DNA of 64,000 bases from NCBI GenBank assembly GCA_041678005.1, contig JBAYOW010000008.1:1-64000 (forward strand), in the 5' to 3' direction. Within the stretch, counting starts at the first letter, position 1. Each line of letters begins with the position of its first letter. A model generated the notes under the pieces. It was given only the letters and a program-made list of their open reading frames with translations, was not told where the DNA came from and did no database searches. Shown piece by piece: positions 55,187 through 63,219 of the stretch. Origin of the DNA: Sulfurivermis sp041678005. Its GTDB lineage: Bacteria > Pseudomonadota > Gammaproteobacteria > Thiohalomonadales > Thiohalomonadaceae. Made by a program: the position numbers and the translations under genes.

Positions 55187-56859
55187 GTGGCTGTCCTCCT
55201 GGATTTGAGAAGAATGCGCAACAGTGCGTGGCCGCTGACACCAAGCAAGGTGCCGCCCACCAGCAAGAGCCCCAGTCGATCCAGCCAGCGGCCATCCCGG
55301 CCTGGTAGGTAAAAGTCTTTCAGCTCGGCCAGCCGACTGGTCTTGCTGTGGCATTCCTGACAGGCGAGGGCGTCCTCTTTGGGGGCGACCATGTGGGTGA
55401 TCGGCCAGAATGAATAGGTGGGCACAAAACCGTATTCACCGCTGTAGGGCAGCTCGGCACGCTCCATACCGGCCTTGATGGCGCGGGCAAAATCATAGTT
55501 GCCCCAGTAGGCATCTTCATCGTTGCCCCAGAGATGCATATAGACAAAGGTGTTATTGCCCTTGTCGTAGGGCTGCACAGTTTCCATGCGCTTGAATGGC
55601 CAGATGCGTGCATCTGGATTGTTGGCGCTGCCGGTAAAGCTATTGACGGCTACGTGTTCCTGATTGGGATCGAATTTTTGCTCGATAGTGATGTAATTCA
55701 TTTGGCCGTCAAACCAAGCGTAGTGCGGCACGAGGTTTTCGCCATAAGTAAAATCACCCTTAATAGATTTGTAGGTATCACGGGCGGCACCGTTACCTTG
55801 TATATAGTTGTATTCCTTATAGCCTTCGCCGTCTTTGGTCTTACCGGCTGTGCGCCAGTCCCAGTGGGTGATGGTGGCCACGCCGCCACGGGCAATGTGG
55901 GGAATGTGGCAAGTCTGGCAGGCAATACGCTCGACGTGGTCGTTGAGCTTGATGTGGGTGACGGAATCATAGCCGTGCGGCTTGAGGCCATGACAGGATT
56001 CGCAGGTGGCCACATCACGGCGCAGGCCGGGCAGCCCGGTACCCTCGCTGTCTTTGGCAGTGACCTGGTAACGACTGCCGGGCCATTGGTGGCGCTCGGA
56101 GAGATGGCAATCAGAACAGGCAAAATTCAGCCCCTGGGCATCCATGTGTACATCCAGTTTGTGTGCAGGATTTTTTAGCGAGGAATCGAGATCGCCATGT
56201 TTCACGCCATCGCCGCCACCACCATAGAAGTGGCAGGCGCCGCAGTTCTCACGGCCTGGTTTGCCGATCTGTTGGGCAACCTTGGCCAGATCGATATCGC
56301 CCTTGTCGCCAAACATAACGCTGCAGGCTTCGTTGCCCTCGGTGGGCGCGGTTTTGTAATAACTGCCGGTGCGGTCATGACAGACCAGGCAGTCGACATG
56401 ATCCTCAGAACCGGCATCGACCTTCTCGCGCCATTTAAGTCCCGCCGGGCCGAAGTCTTCCTGTTCATCCCAACCATAGCTGATGTGACACTGCGCGCAC
56501 ATACCTTCGTTGCCACGCGCGTTGGTGCAAAAGGTATTGACCAGATGGCGCTTGCCGAGCATGGCGTTACTGTGGGCATCCTTGTATTCCCAGGTCCAGT
56601 GAATGGACTCCATGACGTGTTTGCTAGCCTCGGTGTGGCAGCTAAGGCAGGCGCGGGTGACTTCCGGGCCATCGGCAAACGGCTCTTGTAATTCCTTGAA
56701 TTTGCTGTGGTCGGCGGTTGAACTGGATTCGCGCTGGCTGGGTGTGATGTCTTGCAGGGGGCGGAAGCGCATGTCGGCGCCACTTGCGGGTATGGATTGT
56801 GCTTGGGCTGTGAAGCTCATGACAAGGAGTGAGCTCAGCAATATGAATGTTTTTAACAT
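55183..56859 (-). CDS. octahaem c-type cytochrome, tetrathionate reductase (OTR) family
   Basis: A 558-residue exported multihaem protein. Signal peptide (MLKTFILLSSLLVMSFTAQAQ) first, then eight CxxCH sites: CLSCH, CAQCH, CLVCH, CGACH, CSDCH, CESCH, CQTCH and CQECH (about residues 71, 121, 157, 206, 248, 286, 314 and 500). A C-terminal TM helix (about 526-545) would anchor it. Spacing and the conserved TNARGNEGMC region fit the OTR family, which reduces tetrathionate, nitrite or hydroxylamine in vitro. Start at 56859 is preferred; an ATG at 56874 lies in a repeat. The gene overlaps its cytochrome b partner. Confidence 0.9.
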   Translation of the reverse strand: MLKTFILLSSLLVMSFTAQAQSIPASGADMRFRPLQDITPSQRESSSTADHSKFKELQEPFADGPEVTRACLSCHTEASKHVMESIHWTWEYKDAHSNAMLGKRHLVNTFCTNARGNEGMCAQCHISYGWDEQEDFGPAGLKWREKVDAGSEDHVDCLVCHDRTGSYYKTAPTEGNEACSVMFGDKGDIDLAKVAQQIGKPGRENCGACHFYGGGGDGVKHGDLDSSLKNPAHKLDVHMDAQGLNFACSDCHLSERHQWPGSRYQVTAKDSEGTGLPGLRRDVATCESCHGLKPHGYDSVTHIKLNDHVERIACQTCHIPHIARGGVATITHWDWRTAGKTKDGEGYKEYNYIQGNGAARDTYKSIKGDFTYGENLVPHYAWFDGQMNYITIEQKFDPNQEHVAVNSFTGSANNPDARIWPFKRMETVQPYDKGNNTFVYMHLWGNDEDAYWGNYDFARAIKAGMERAELPYSGEYGFVPTYSFWPITHMVAPKEDALACQECHSKTSRLAELKDFYLPGRDGRWLDRLGLLLVGGTLLGVSGHALLRILLKSRRTAT

Positions 56860-57103
56860 TTTATTAACCTGCATATTTCATCAGGGAACGCGGATGCTGG
56901 CGAAATGATTATTTATTTGCCTCATCTAGCAACACAGTACTCGGGCGACAGGCCAGGCCAGCGCTAGTGAGATAAAGTAAGCAACCATTCAGGTATTCAT
57001 GCCTTGGTGAAACATATGAGTTGAGGATCACAGTGCCATTATCTCGTTTCAGTATGCTATATCAAAGCAGTAAACGCATTGATAATTTTCAGGACAGCGC
57101 CTC

Positions 57104-58432
57104 ATGTCACTGACTAAAACCCGGGATTTAGCAAAGAAAACACAAGCCGCAGTGAATTTGTTGCAGCAGATGGGCTGTTCTCACACTACGGTCATCGCCG
57201 TGCGTTCTTCCTCACCTGCTGTGGTGTATATCCTCGCCAGGGCTGCAGCAGCGCTTGGCCTGCCTTTGTTACCATTGGATCCTGCCTTGCCAGTTGAGCC
57301 GAGCAAGCGTCTGTTGCAGCAGGCAGGTTCTTTCCTGCTGGTTGCCGATGAGCCATTTGGCGATGTACCGACAACTCTGACGACGGATGTGCTTGCTTGC
57401 CCCGTAGCCGATGAAATTCCACCTGCTCGTCTTGTAGCAGATGACCTTGCCTTGCTCATGGCCAGCAGCGGCAGTAGCGGTGAGCCCAGGCTCATCATGC
57501 TCACTGCCGCCAATTTACAGGCGGCGGCAGAGGCATCTATGCATTGCGTGCCCTTGCGCACAGCGGATTGCTGGCTGGCCTGTCTGCCGCTATTTCATAT
57601 TGGTGGTTTTTCCATTCCTGTTCGTTGCGATTTGGCTGGGGCCGAGGCGTTGCTATTGCCAGGGTTTGATGTCGAGTCGGTTTGGCAAGCCTTGCATGAT
57701 GAGCAGGTGACGCATCTTTCCCTGGTACCAACGATGTTGGCAAAACTGCTGGAACACAGCACAGCCTCACCGCCGCGCAGCTTGCGGCACGTGCTGGTCA
57801 GCGGTGCTGCATTGTCGGCTGATTTGGCAGCTCGTGCGATCGCCAGTGGTTGGCCCTTGCAGCCCAGCTATGGTTTGACCGAGGCGGCCTCACAGGCGGC
57901 GACTTTGCCGTTTTTCCCTGCCAACTGGTTACCTGGCCAGGTTGGACCGCCTTTGCCCGGGATGGAGGTGGCACTGAACGAGGATGGGCGTTTGCAGATA
58001 CGCGGGCCAATGGTGATGCTTGGCTATGCCAATCAAGCGCGTCGGCCTGGTGATGGTTTGAAAGATGGTTGGTTTGTCACGCAGGATTTGGCCACGCTCG
58101 CCAGTGACGGCAGTGTGCGGATCATTGGCCGTGCCGATGCGGTGATCATCAGTGGTGGCAAAAAGGTTCAGCCAGCGAAGGTGGAAGAGCAATTATTGTA
58201 TTGCCCAGGTGTGAGTGATGTTGTGGTATACGGTCGTCCAGATGCTGTCTGGGGCGAGTTGGTGGTGGCGGCCTATTGTGGCACTTGGGCAGAAGATGAG
58301 CTGATGGCCTGGTGTCGTGACCATATACCAGGTGCGCTGCGGCCGCGTGTGCTACGGCGTTTACCTGAGCTGCCACTGCTTGCCAATGGCAAGGTCGATC
58401 GACGGGCAATGCGTGCTGGAAATAGCGGTTAA
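57104..58432 (+). CDS. AMP-forming acyl-CoA ligase, MenE-like
   Basis: A 442-residue ANL-superfamily enzyme. Adenylation motifs are a variant A3 (LLMASSGSSGEPRLI, with Arg where Lys is usual), SYGLTEAAS (A5), DGWFVTQDLA (A7) and IIGRADAVIISGGKKVQP (A8); the catalytic Lys lies in ANGKVDRR (A10). Size and pattern are closest to o-succinylbenzoate-CoA ligase (MenE), but no other menaquinone gene is near. It converges with the yrfG-like gene, overlapping it by 4 bp at the stop codons. Confidence 0.75.
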   Translation: MSLTKTRDLAKKTQAAVNLLQQMGCSHTTVIAVRSSSPAVVYILARAAAALGLPLLPLDPALPVEPSKRLLQQAGSFLLVADEPFGDVPTTLTTDVLACPVADEIPPARLVADDLALLMASSGSSGEPRLIMLTAANLQAAAEASMHCVPLRTADCWLACLPLFHIGGFSIPVRCDLAGAEALLLPGFDVESVWQALHDEQVTHLSLVPTMLAKLLEHSTASPPRSLRHVLVSGAALSADLAARAIASGWPLQPSYGLTEAASQAATLPFFPANWLPGQVGPPLPGMEVALNEDGRLQIRGPMVMLGYANQARRPGDGLKDGWFVTQDLATLASDGSVRIIGRADAVIISGGKKVQPAKVEEQLLYCPGVSDVVVYGRPDAVWGELVVAAYCGTWAEDELMAWCRDHIPGALRPRVLRRLPELPLLANGKVDRRAMRAGNSG

Positions 58433-59112
58433 ACTGCCTCTCCTGACCAGACCGGCATGATGTCGCCAAAATTAGTGATTGCCTGGAACTCTGTTACTTC
58501 TTGCAATGGCTGGCGACTATCTGGTTTGGCAACGGCGCATAGATGGGCGATGCCATGTCGCTGTGCCGAGCGCAATACTGCCAGGCTGTCATCGACCAGT
58601 AGCGTGCGGTTTGGGGCAAAGGATTGTTGTTGCTGCATTTGTGTCCAAAAGCTCACATCTTCTTTGGGCAGGCGGTATTCATGTGAGCACACAATTGCAT
58701 CGAAATATCCTGCCAGATTGGTGCGGGCCATTTTTAGTTGCAGACTTTTCATGTGGGCGTTGGTCACCAGTACCACCCGCTTGCCCAGCACCTGCAGACA
58801 GCCGAGGAATTCCTGCGCACGCGGGTGGATGGCAATTAAATGTTCCACCTCTTCCTTGAGCTGCGCGATCTCCAAATCCAGCTCGCGTGACCAATAATCC
58901 AGGCAATGCCAATCCATCGTGCCGACCATGGCATGAAAGCGTGGGTAAAGCTGTTCTTTGGCTGCTGCCAATGTCAGGCTGTTTTTTTCAGCAAAGCGCT
59001 GCGGCACATGCTCCGACCAGAAATAAGTGTCGTAATTGAGATCAAGCAGGGTGCCGTCCATGTCCAGCAGGACGCTGTCGATCTCTTCCCAGTGTATGTG
59101 TGCGGTATTCAT
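58429..59112 (-). CDS. yrfG: HAD-family nucleotidase YrfG (GMP/IMP)
   Basis: A 227-residue HAD hydrolase: LLDMDGTLLDLNYDTYFW (nucleophile Asp 17) is the YrfG signature, with VTNAH (motif II), LPKED (motif III) and LLVDDS (motif IV). It dephosphorylates purine mononucleotides. It is divergent from nudE, the usual gammaproteobacterial neighbourhood (yrfG-nudE-cysQ). Confidence 0.92.
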   Translation of the reverse strand: MNTAHIHWEEIDSVLLDMDGTLLDLNYDTYFWSEHVPQRFAEKNSLTLAAAKEQLYPRFHAMVGTMDWHCLDYWSRELDLEIAQLKEEVEHLIAIHPRAQEFLGCLQVLGKRVVLVTNAHMKSLQLKMARTNLAGYFDAIVCSHEYRLPKEDVSFWTQMQQQQSFAPNRTLLVDDSLAVLRSAQRHGIAHLCAVAKPDSRQPLQEVTEFQAITNFGDIMPVWSGEAV

Positions 59113-59303
59113 GGTGAAGTTGTTAAAGGCCTGTGCTTGGTGAAGTAAAGATAAACTTTAAGTGGAATAGTTGTGCTAGATATGTGTTTTTACAAGCTTT
59201 GTAAATCACTCTGAGGCTGAATCAAGCAGAGCTAATAATACCTATGTTTCCCCCTGGTTTGGCCTCAGGTATCATTGTCCCATATTTTGATAAAGAACAA
59301 CGC

Positions 59304-59858
59304 ATGCGTAAAAAACCAACAATTCTACAAACTCACACATTGTCCCAGACACGTCTGTTTCTTATCGAGCAGGTGGATCTGCGTTTTGCCAACGGCGTAG
59401 AAACCAGTTATGAGCGCCTGATAGGCGGCGCGCGCGGCGCAGTACTCATTGTGCCTATGCTCGATGACGACAATGTACTGTTGATTCGTGAATATTCGGT
59501 TGGTGTGGAGCGCTATGAGTTGGCTCTGCCCAAGGGGCGTATCGAAGAAGGGGAAGACATGCTTGCTGCGGCCAATCGCGAGATTATGGAAGAAATTGGC
59601 TATGGATCGCATCAGCTGCATCACTTGAGCTCTTTGACTCTTGCCCCTGGCTATATTGGCCATATCACACATATCGTGCTGGCCCGTCAGCTTTATCCTC
59701 AACGCATGCCAGGCGATGAGCCAGAGCCGATTGAGGTCGTACCCTGGTCACTACAGCGTCTGGACGAACTATTGCAACAGGATGATTTTACCGAGGCACG
59801 CAGTGTGGCTGCGTTGTTTCTCGCCAAGGAGTATTTGCAACATGCACCCAGCCAATAG
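59304..59858 (+). CDS. nudE: Nudix ADP-compounds hydrolase NudE
   Basis: A 184-residue Nudix enzyme: Nudix box GRIEEGEDMLAAANREIMEEIG (about 76-97), in Gx5Ex7REUxEExGU form. It hydrolyses ADP-ribose, Ap3A and NADH. The tail FTEARSVAALFLAKEYL matches NudE. ATG at 59304 gives the usual MRKKPTIL start. Its end overlaps cysQ by 17 bp. Confidence 0.94.
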   Translation: MRKKPTILQTHTLSQTRLFLIEQVDLRFANGVETSYERLIGGARGAVLIVPMLDDDNVLLIREYSVGVERYELALPKGRIEEGEDMLAAANREIMEEIGYGSHQLHHLSSLTLAPGYIGHITHIVLARQLYPQRMPGDEPEPIEVVPWSLQRLDELLQQDDFTEARSVAALFLAKEYLQHAPSQ

Positions 59859-60648
59859 CGACCCATGTATTCTGCTGACACCGGCAATTGAAATTGCCAT
59901 CGAGGCAGGTCGCAGCATCATGGAAATATATGAAAGCGACTTTGCCGTTGAGCACAAGGACGATGATACTCCGCTGACTGCGGCAGATACCGCCGCCCAC
60001 CGCATCATTGCCAGCCAGCTTGCAGAACTGACACCGGATCTGCCCATTCTTTCGGAAGAGTGTGATGATATATCCTTCGAGGAACGCTCATCCTGGCAAC
60101 GTTATTGGTTGGTTGACCCGCTGGATGGTACTCGTGAATTCGTCAAGCGTAATGATGAATTCACCGTCAATATTGCGCTCATCGATCAACATGAGCCAGT
60201 GCTGGGTATAGTCTATGCACCGGTTCTGGGTGTGTACTACTACGCCTGTCGAGGCCAGGGTGCCTGGAAGCGCGATACCGTCAATCTGCCAGAGCAACTC
60301 TACAGCCGCCCCTGGGAAGGTGGTCATGCCATCATTGCCGGTAGCCGCTCCCATCGCGGCACTTCGCTGGAGCAATTTCTCGCTAATCTTGGCGACTATG
60401 AACTCATCCCCATGGGCAGCGCGTTGAAATCCTGTCTGGTGGCTGAGGGCAAGGCCGATATCTACCCACGCCTGGGGCCAACTTCAGAATGGGATACGGC
60501 GGCAGCCCAGTGCATAGTGGAGGAGGCAGGCGGCCGCATCACCGATACTGCAATGCAACCATTACGCTACAACACCAAAGAATCCCTGCTCAACCCACAT
60601 TTTTTCGCCTGTGGTGATATCAATTTTAACTGGTCAAAATATCTGTAA
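59842..60648 (+). CDS. cysQ: 3'(2'),5'-bisphosphate nucleotidase CysQ
   Basis: A 268-residue inositol-monophosphatase-fold enzyme that removes PAP produced by sulfate activation. Metal-binding motifs are DPLDGTREFV (about 91-100), EEC in LSEECDD and EWDTAAAQ (about 215-222). ATG at 59842 with AAGGAG ten bases upstream lies inside nudE, so the genes are translationally coupled; a longer in-frame extension is antisense to homology. Confidence 0.95.
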   Translation: MHPANSDPCILLTPAIEIAIEAGRSIMEIYESDFAVEHKDDDTPLTAADTAAHRIIASQLAELTPDLPILSEECDDISFEERSSWQRYWLVDPLDGTREFVKRNDEFTVNIALIDQHEPVLGIVYAPVLGVYYYACRGQGAWKRDTVNLPEQLYSRPWEGGHAIIAGSRSHRGTSLEQFLANLGDYELIPMGSALKSCLVAEGKADIYPRLGPTSEWDTAAAQCIVEEAGGRITDTAMQPLRYNTKESLLNPHFFACGDINFNWSKYL

Positions 60649-60687
60649 GGCAGTGAGATACCATGTCGATGGAATCAAGAGTGGATA

Positions 60688-61062
60688 TCAGGTTTTCTTG
60701 TAGTGTTGATCCCAGCTCTTGAAGCGTTGACGGCAATAGGCTTGCAGGCTTGCATAGCTGTTGAAATATTTTTTGAACCCTTCTTCTGCGGCGGCATCGT
60801 ATTCACAGTAATCGTTGCTGTGTTGGCGACAGACATTTGGCCGTTCGGCATAGATGCCGCAGCCACCATCTGGCAGAAGATGGTGGCAGGGTGCGTCGAC
60901 AAGCAGATACCAGCCGTCTTCATCCTGGTAGAAACTGATATTTTGGTGTGAGATTTGCCAGAGCATGTGATCGAAATCTTGCATTGAGCGTGGTGTATCG
61001 ATCTGTTGAGTGATGTAGGTGCAGCATTTTGAGTTGCGGCAAAGGCGGCATTTGTTTTCCAT
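60688..61062 (-). CDS. YkgJ-like cysteine-cluster protein
   Basis: A 124-residue protein with a zinc/iron-binding Cys cluster: CRLCRNSKCC (about 5-14), CHHLLPDGGCGIYAERPNVCR (pattern C...C.IY..RP..CR, about 59-79). This is the UPF0153/YkgJ family. Function unknown. ATG at 61062 is chosen because the upstream frame is Pro-rich and lacks homology. It converges with cysQ. Confidence 0.85.
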   Translation of the reverse strand: MENKCRLCRNSKCCTYITQQIDTPRSMQDFDHMLWQISHQNISFYQDEDGWYLLVDAPCHHLLPDGGCGIYAERPNVCRQHSNDYCEYDAAAEEGFKKYFNSYASLQAYCRQRFKSWDQHYKKT

Positions 61063-61169
61063 GTGTAGTGCAGTCTTATGATCCGATGATATTGGCAACC
61101 GATATGTTAGCACGGTGAGCAAATAGTGGTACGTCTGGGGGGTTGACAGGTACGTCTGGGGGGGTGCTG

Positions 61170-63185
61170 GTGGGTAAGGGCAATATTGGATTTTGTGGTT
61201 TATTGCTGGGCCTGGTTGGTGGATGGGCTGTGCAGGCACATGCCGATGATGAGCTGGTCTTGGCGCTTGGCGAACAGGATTTTTTTACTGAACTGCCGGT
61301 CGTCTTGACGGCAAGTCGCCTGCCACAACAGCAGGCAGATTTACCTGCTGCCATTACGGTAATCGATCGCGCCATGATAGATGCATCTGGTGTGAGTGAT
61401 ATACCGTCCTTGTTTCGTCTGGTGGCTGGTTTTCAGGTCGGACATGACCGGGATCAACGGGTCACGGTGACTTATCACGGTGCCAGCGATCAGTTTGCGC
61501 GCCGGATGCAGGTGCTGGTGGATGGTCGTTCAATCTATACGCCAGCTACTGGTGGTGTTGACTGGGTGGATTTGCCGGTATCACTGGAAGATATCGCCCG
61601 CATCGAGGTGACACGAGGACCTAATGGCGTGACCTATGGCGCCAATGCCTTTTTGGGTGTGATTAATATCATCACTTTTCATCCGGGTGATGTGCGTGGC
61701 TTTACTTTCAAGACAGCGATCGGTGAAGACAAATATCGCAAGGGCACGTTACGCTATGCGGGCAATACAGGTGATCTGGATTATCGGCTGACGGTGGAAC
61801 GCCGCGAGGATACTGGTGTCAATGATCTCAACTGGGATGGTGGTACGCCCAAAAGCGCCCATGATGATCAACGTACCACCGCGCTGACACTGCGGGCCGA
61901 TTATCTCGCTACCATCAATGATCAGCTGACTTTTCAGTTGGGCAAAAGCCAGGGGCCGCGTGAGCGCGGCTTTGGGCCAACAAAGGATAGCCCCCAACGT
62001 TGGCAGCAGTCACATGGTGACTATCAGCAATTGCAGTGGAAACACCTGCATAGCTCGACCGAAGAATTCAAACTGCAGTTCTATCGGCATTATCAGCTGC
62101 ATAGAGATGATTTACAGATAAACCTGCCGCCACTGCTGGCTTTTGATCAGTCCATCGAGACCGAGCGTTACAACCTTGAACTTGAGCACCTGTATGCCCC
62201 TGCCAGTGATTGGCGACTGGCTTGGGGCGCCGAGGCACGCCTCGATTACAGCAAGGCGCCTGGCTACTTCAAATCGTCTGATTTTTACAAAAACCATTTG
62301 TATCGCCTGTTTGCCAATGGTGAATGGCGGCCACATGCGCAGTGGACAGTTAACATGGGCCTGTTATTCGAACACAATGAGCTGGCCAAAGAAGATTTCT
62401 CACCACGCCTGGCGCTAAATTATCGTCTTGATGATCAATATTATCTGCGCGGCAGTTATTCCGAGGCCTATCGCACGCCAGCCGTGTTCGAGGAGTATGC
62501 CAATGCTGCAGTGCGCTTGTATTCGTCTGATGCCATCTATGACCAGCTTTATTACAGCGCGGGCAATCTGAAGCCCGAACATATTAGCTCCTATGAGCTT
62601 GGTTTTGGTCGCCGTACAACTGGAAGCCGATTGAGCTATGAAATCAAGCTCTATCGTGAGGAGATATCGGATGTAATAGCGGCTTATTATGATTACGCCA
62701 GAGACTCAACTTCCATTGCGCAGGACGGCACATACAAGTTCACCAATAACGGCAACACAACCATTACCGGTATCGAGATTCAAGCTCGTGCTCAGCCCAC
62801 TGCAAGCAGCTTGATCAGTCTGGCCTATGCCTATGCACAGGTCAAAGGGAGTGTTTTGGCCAAGGAATCGCCTATTGGTTATAAAGATATGAGCAAAACG
62901 ACTCCCAGACATACCTTCAGTGTGTTGCTGGCCAGTGATTTATCAGCCAGGTGGCGCGGCAGTCTTGGCCTGTACCATGTCACCAATTTTGAGTGGGGCG
63001 GGGGTAGTGAGAATATCCACTATACAACGGCCGATGCCACCTTACGTCGATCATTTAAGACAGATGAGCTGTCGGGCAATCTGTTTTTAACTGTGCGTGA
63101 TATGTTGGCAGCTTACTACGATTACAGAAACGATATCTTTCTGGAAAAACGGGTCCACCTCGGCGTAGAGTTACATATACCTTAA
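61170..63185 (+). CDS. TonB-dependent outer-membrane receptor
   Basis: About 671 residues: signal peptide (IGFCGLLLGLVGGWAVQAHA), a TonB box-like LPVVLTASR, a plug domain (about 40-160: PAAITVIDRAMIDASG, VLVDGRSIYTP, IEVTRGPNGVTYGANAFLGVINI) and a 22-strand barrel ending HLGVELHIP. The ligand is unknown. There is no ATG near the start: GTG at 61170, GTG at 61164 or TTG at 61143 are possible. The region contains a short tandem duplication (GGTACGTCTGGGGGG at about 61128 and 61150). A binding-protein gene follows by 35 bp. Confidence 0.85.
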   Translation: MGKGNIGFCGLLLGLVGGWAVQAHADDELVLALGEQDFFTELPVVLTASRLPQQQADLPAAITVIDRAMIDASGVSDIPSLFRLVAGFQVGHDRDQRVTVTYHGASDQFARRMQVLVDGRSIYTPATGGVDWVDLPVSLEDIARIEVTRGPNGVTYGANAFLGVINIITFHPGDVRGFTFKTAIGEDKYRKGTLRYAGNTGDLDYRLTVERREDTGVNDLNWDGGTPKSAHDDQRTTALTLRADYLATINDQLTFQLGKSQGPRERGFGPTKDSPQRWQQSHGDYQQLQWKHLHSSTEEFKLQFYRHYQLHRDDLQINLPPLLAFDQSIETERYNLELEHLYAPASDWRLAWGAEARLDYSKAPGYFKSSDFYKNHLYRLFANGEWRPHAQWTVNMGLLFEHNELAKEDFSPRLALNYRLDDQYYLRGSYSEAYRTPAVFEEYANAAVRLYSSDAIYDQLYYSAGNLKPEHISSYELGFGRRTTGSRLSYEIKLYREEISDVIAAYYDYARDSTSIAQDGTYKFTNNGNTTITGIEIQARAQPTASSLISLAYAYAQVKGSVLAKESPIGYKDMSKTTPRHTFSVLLASDLSARWRGSLGLYHVTNFEWGGGSENIHYTTADATLRRSFKTDELSGNLFLTVRDMLAAYYDYRNDIFLEKRVHLGVELHIP

Positions 63186-63219
63186 GGATAAGACGGATGC
63201 TGCTGGATGCAGTTCAGTG

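Noticed and set aside
55534..56178. 214-codon plus-strand ORF inside the octahaem gene
   Set aside because: Antisense shadow; the opposite strand has eight haem sites and a signal peptide.
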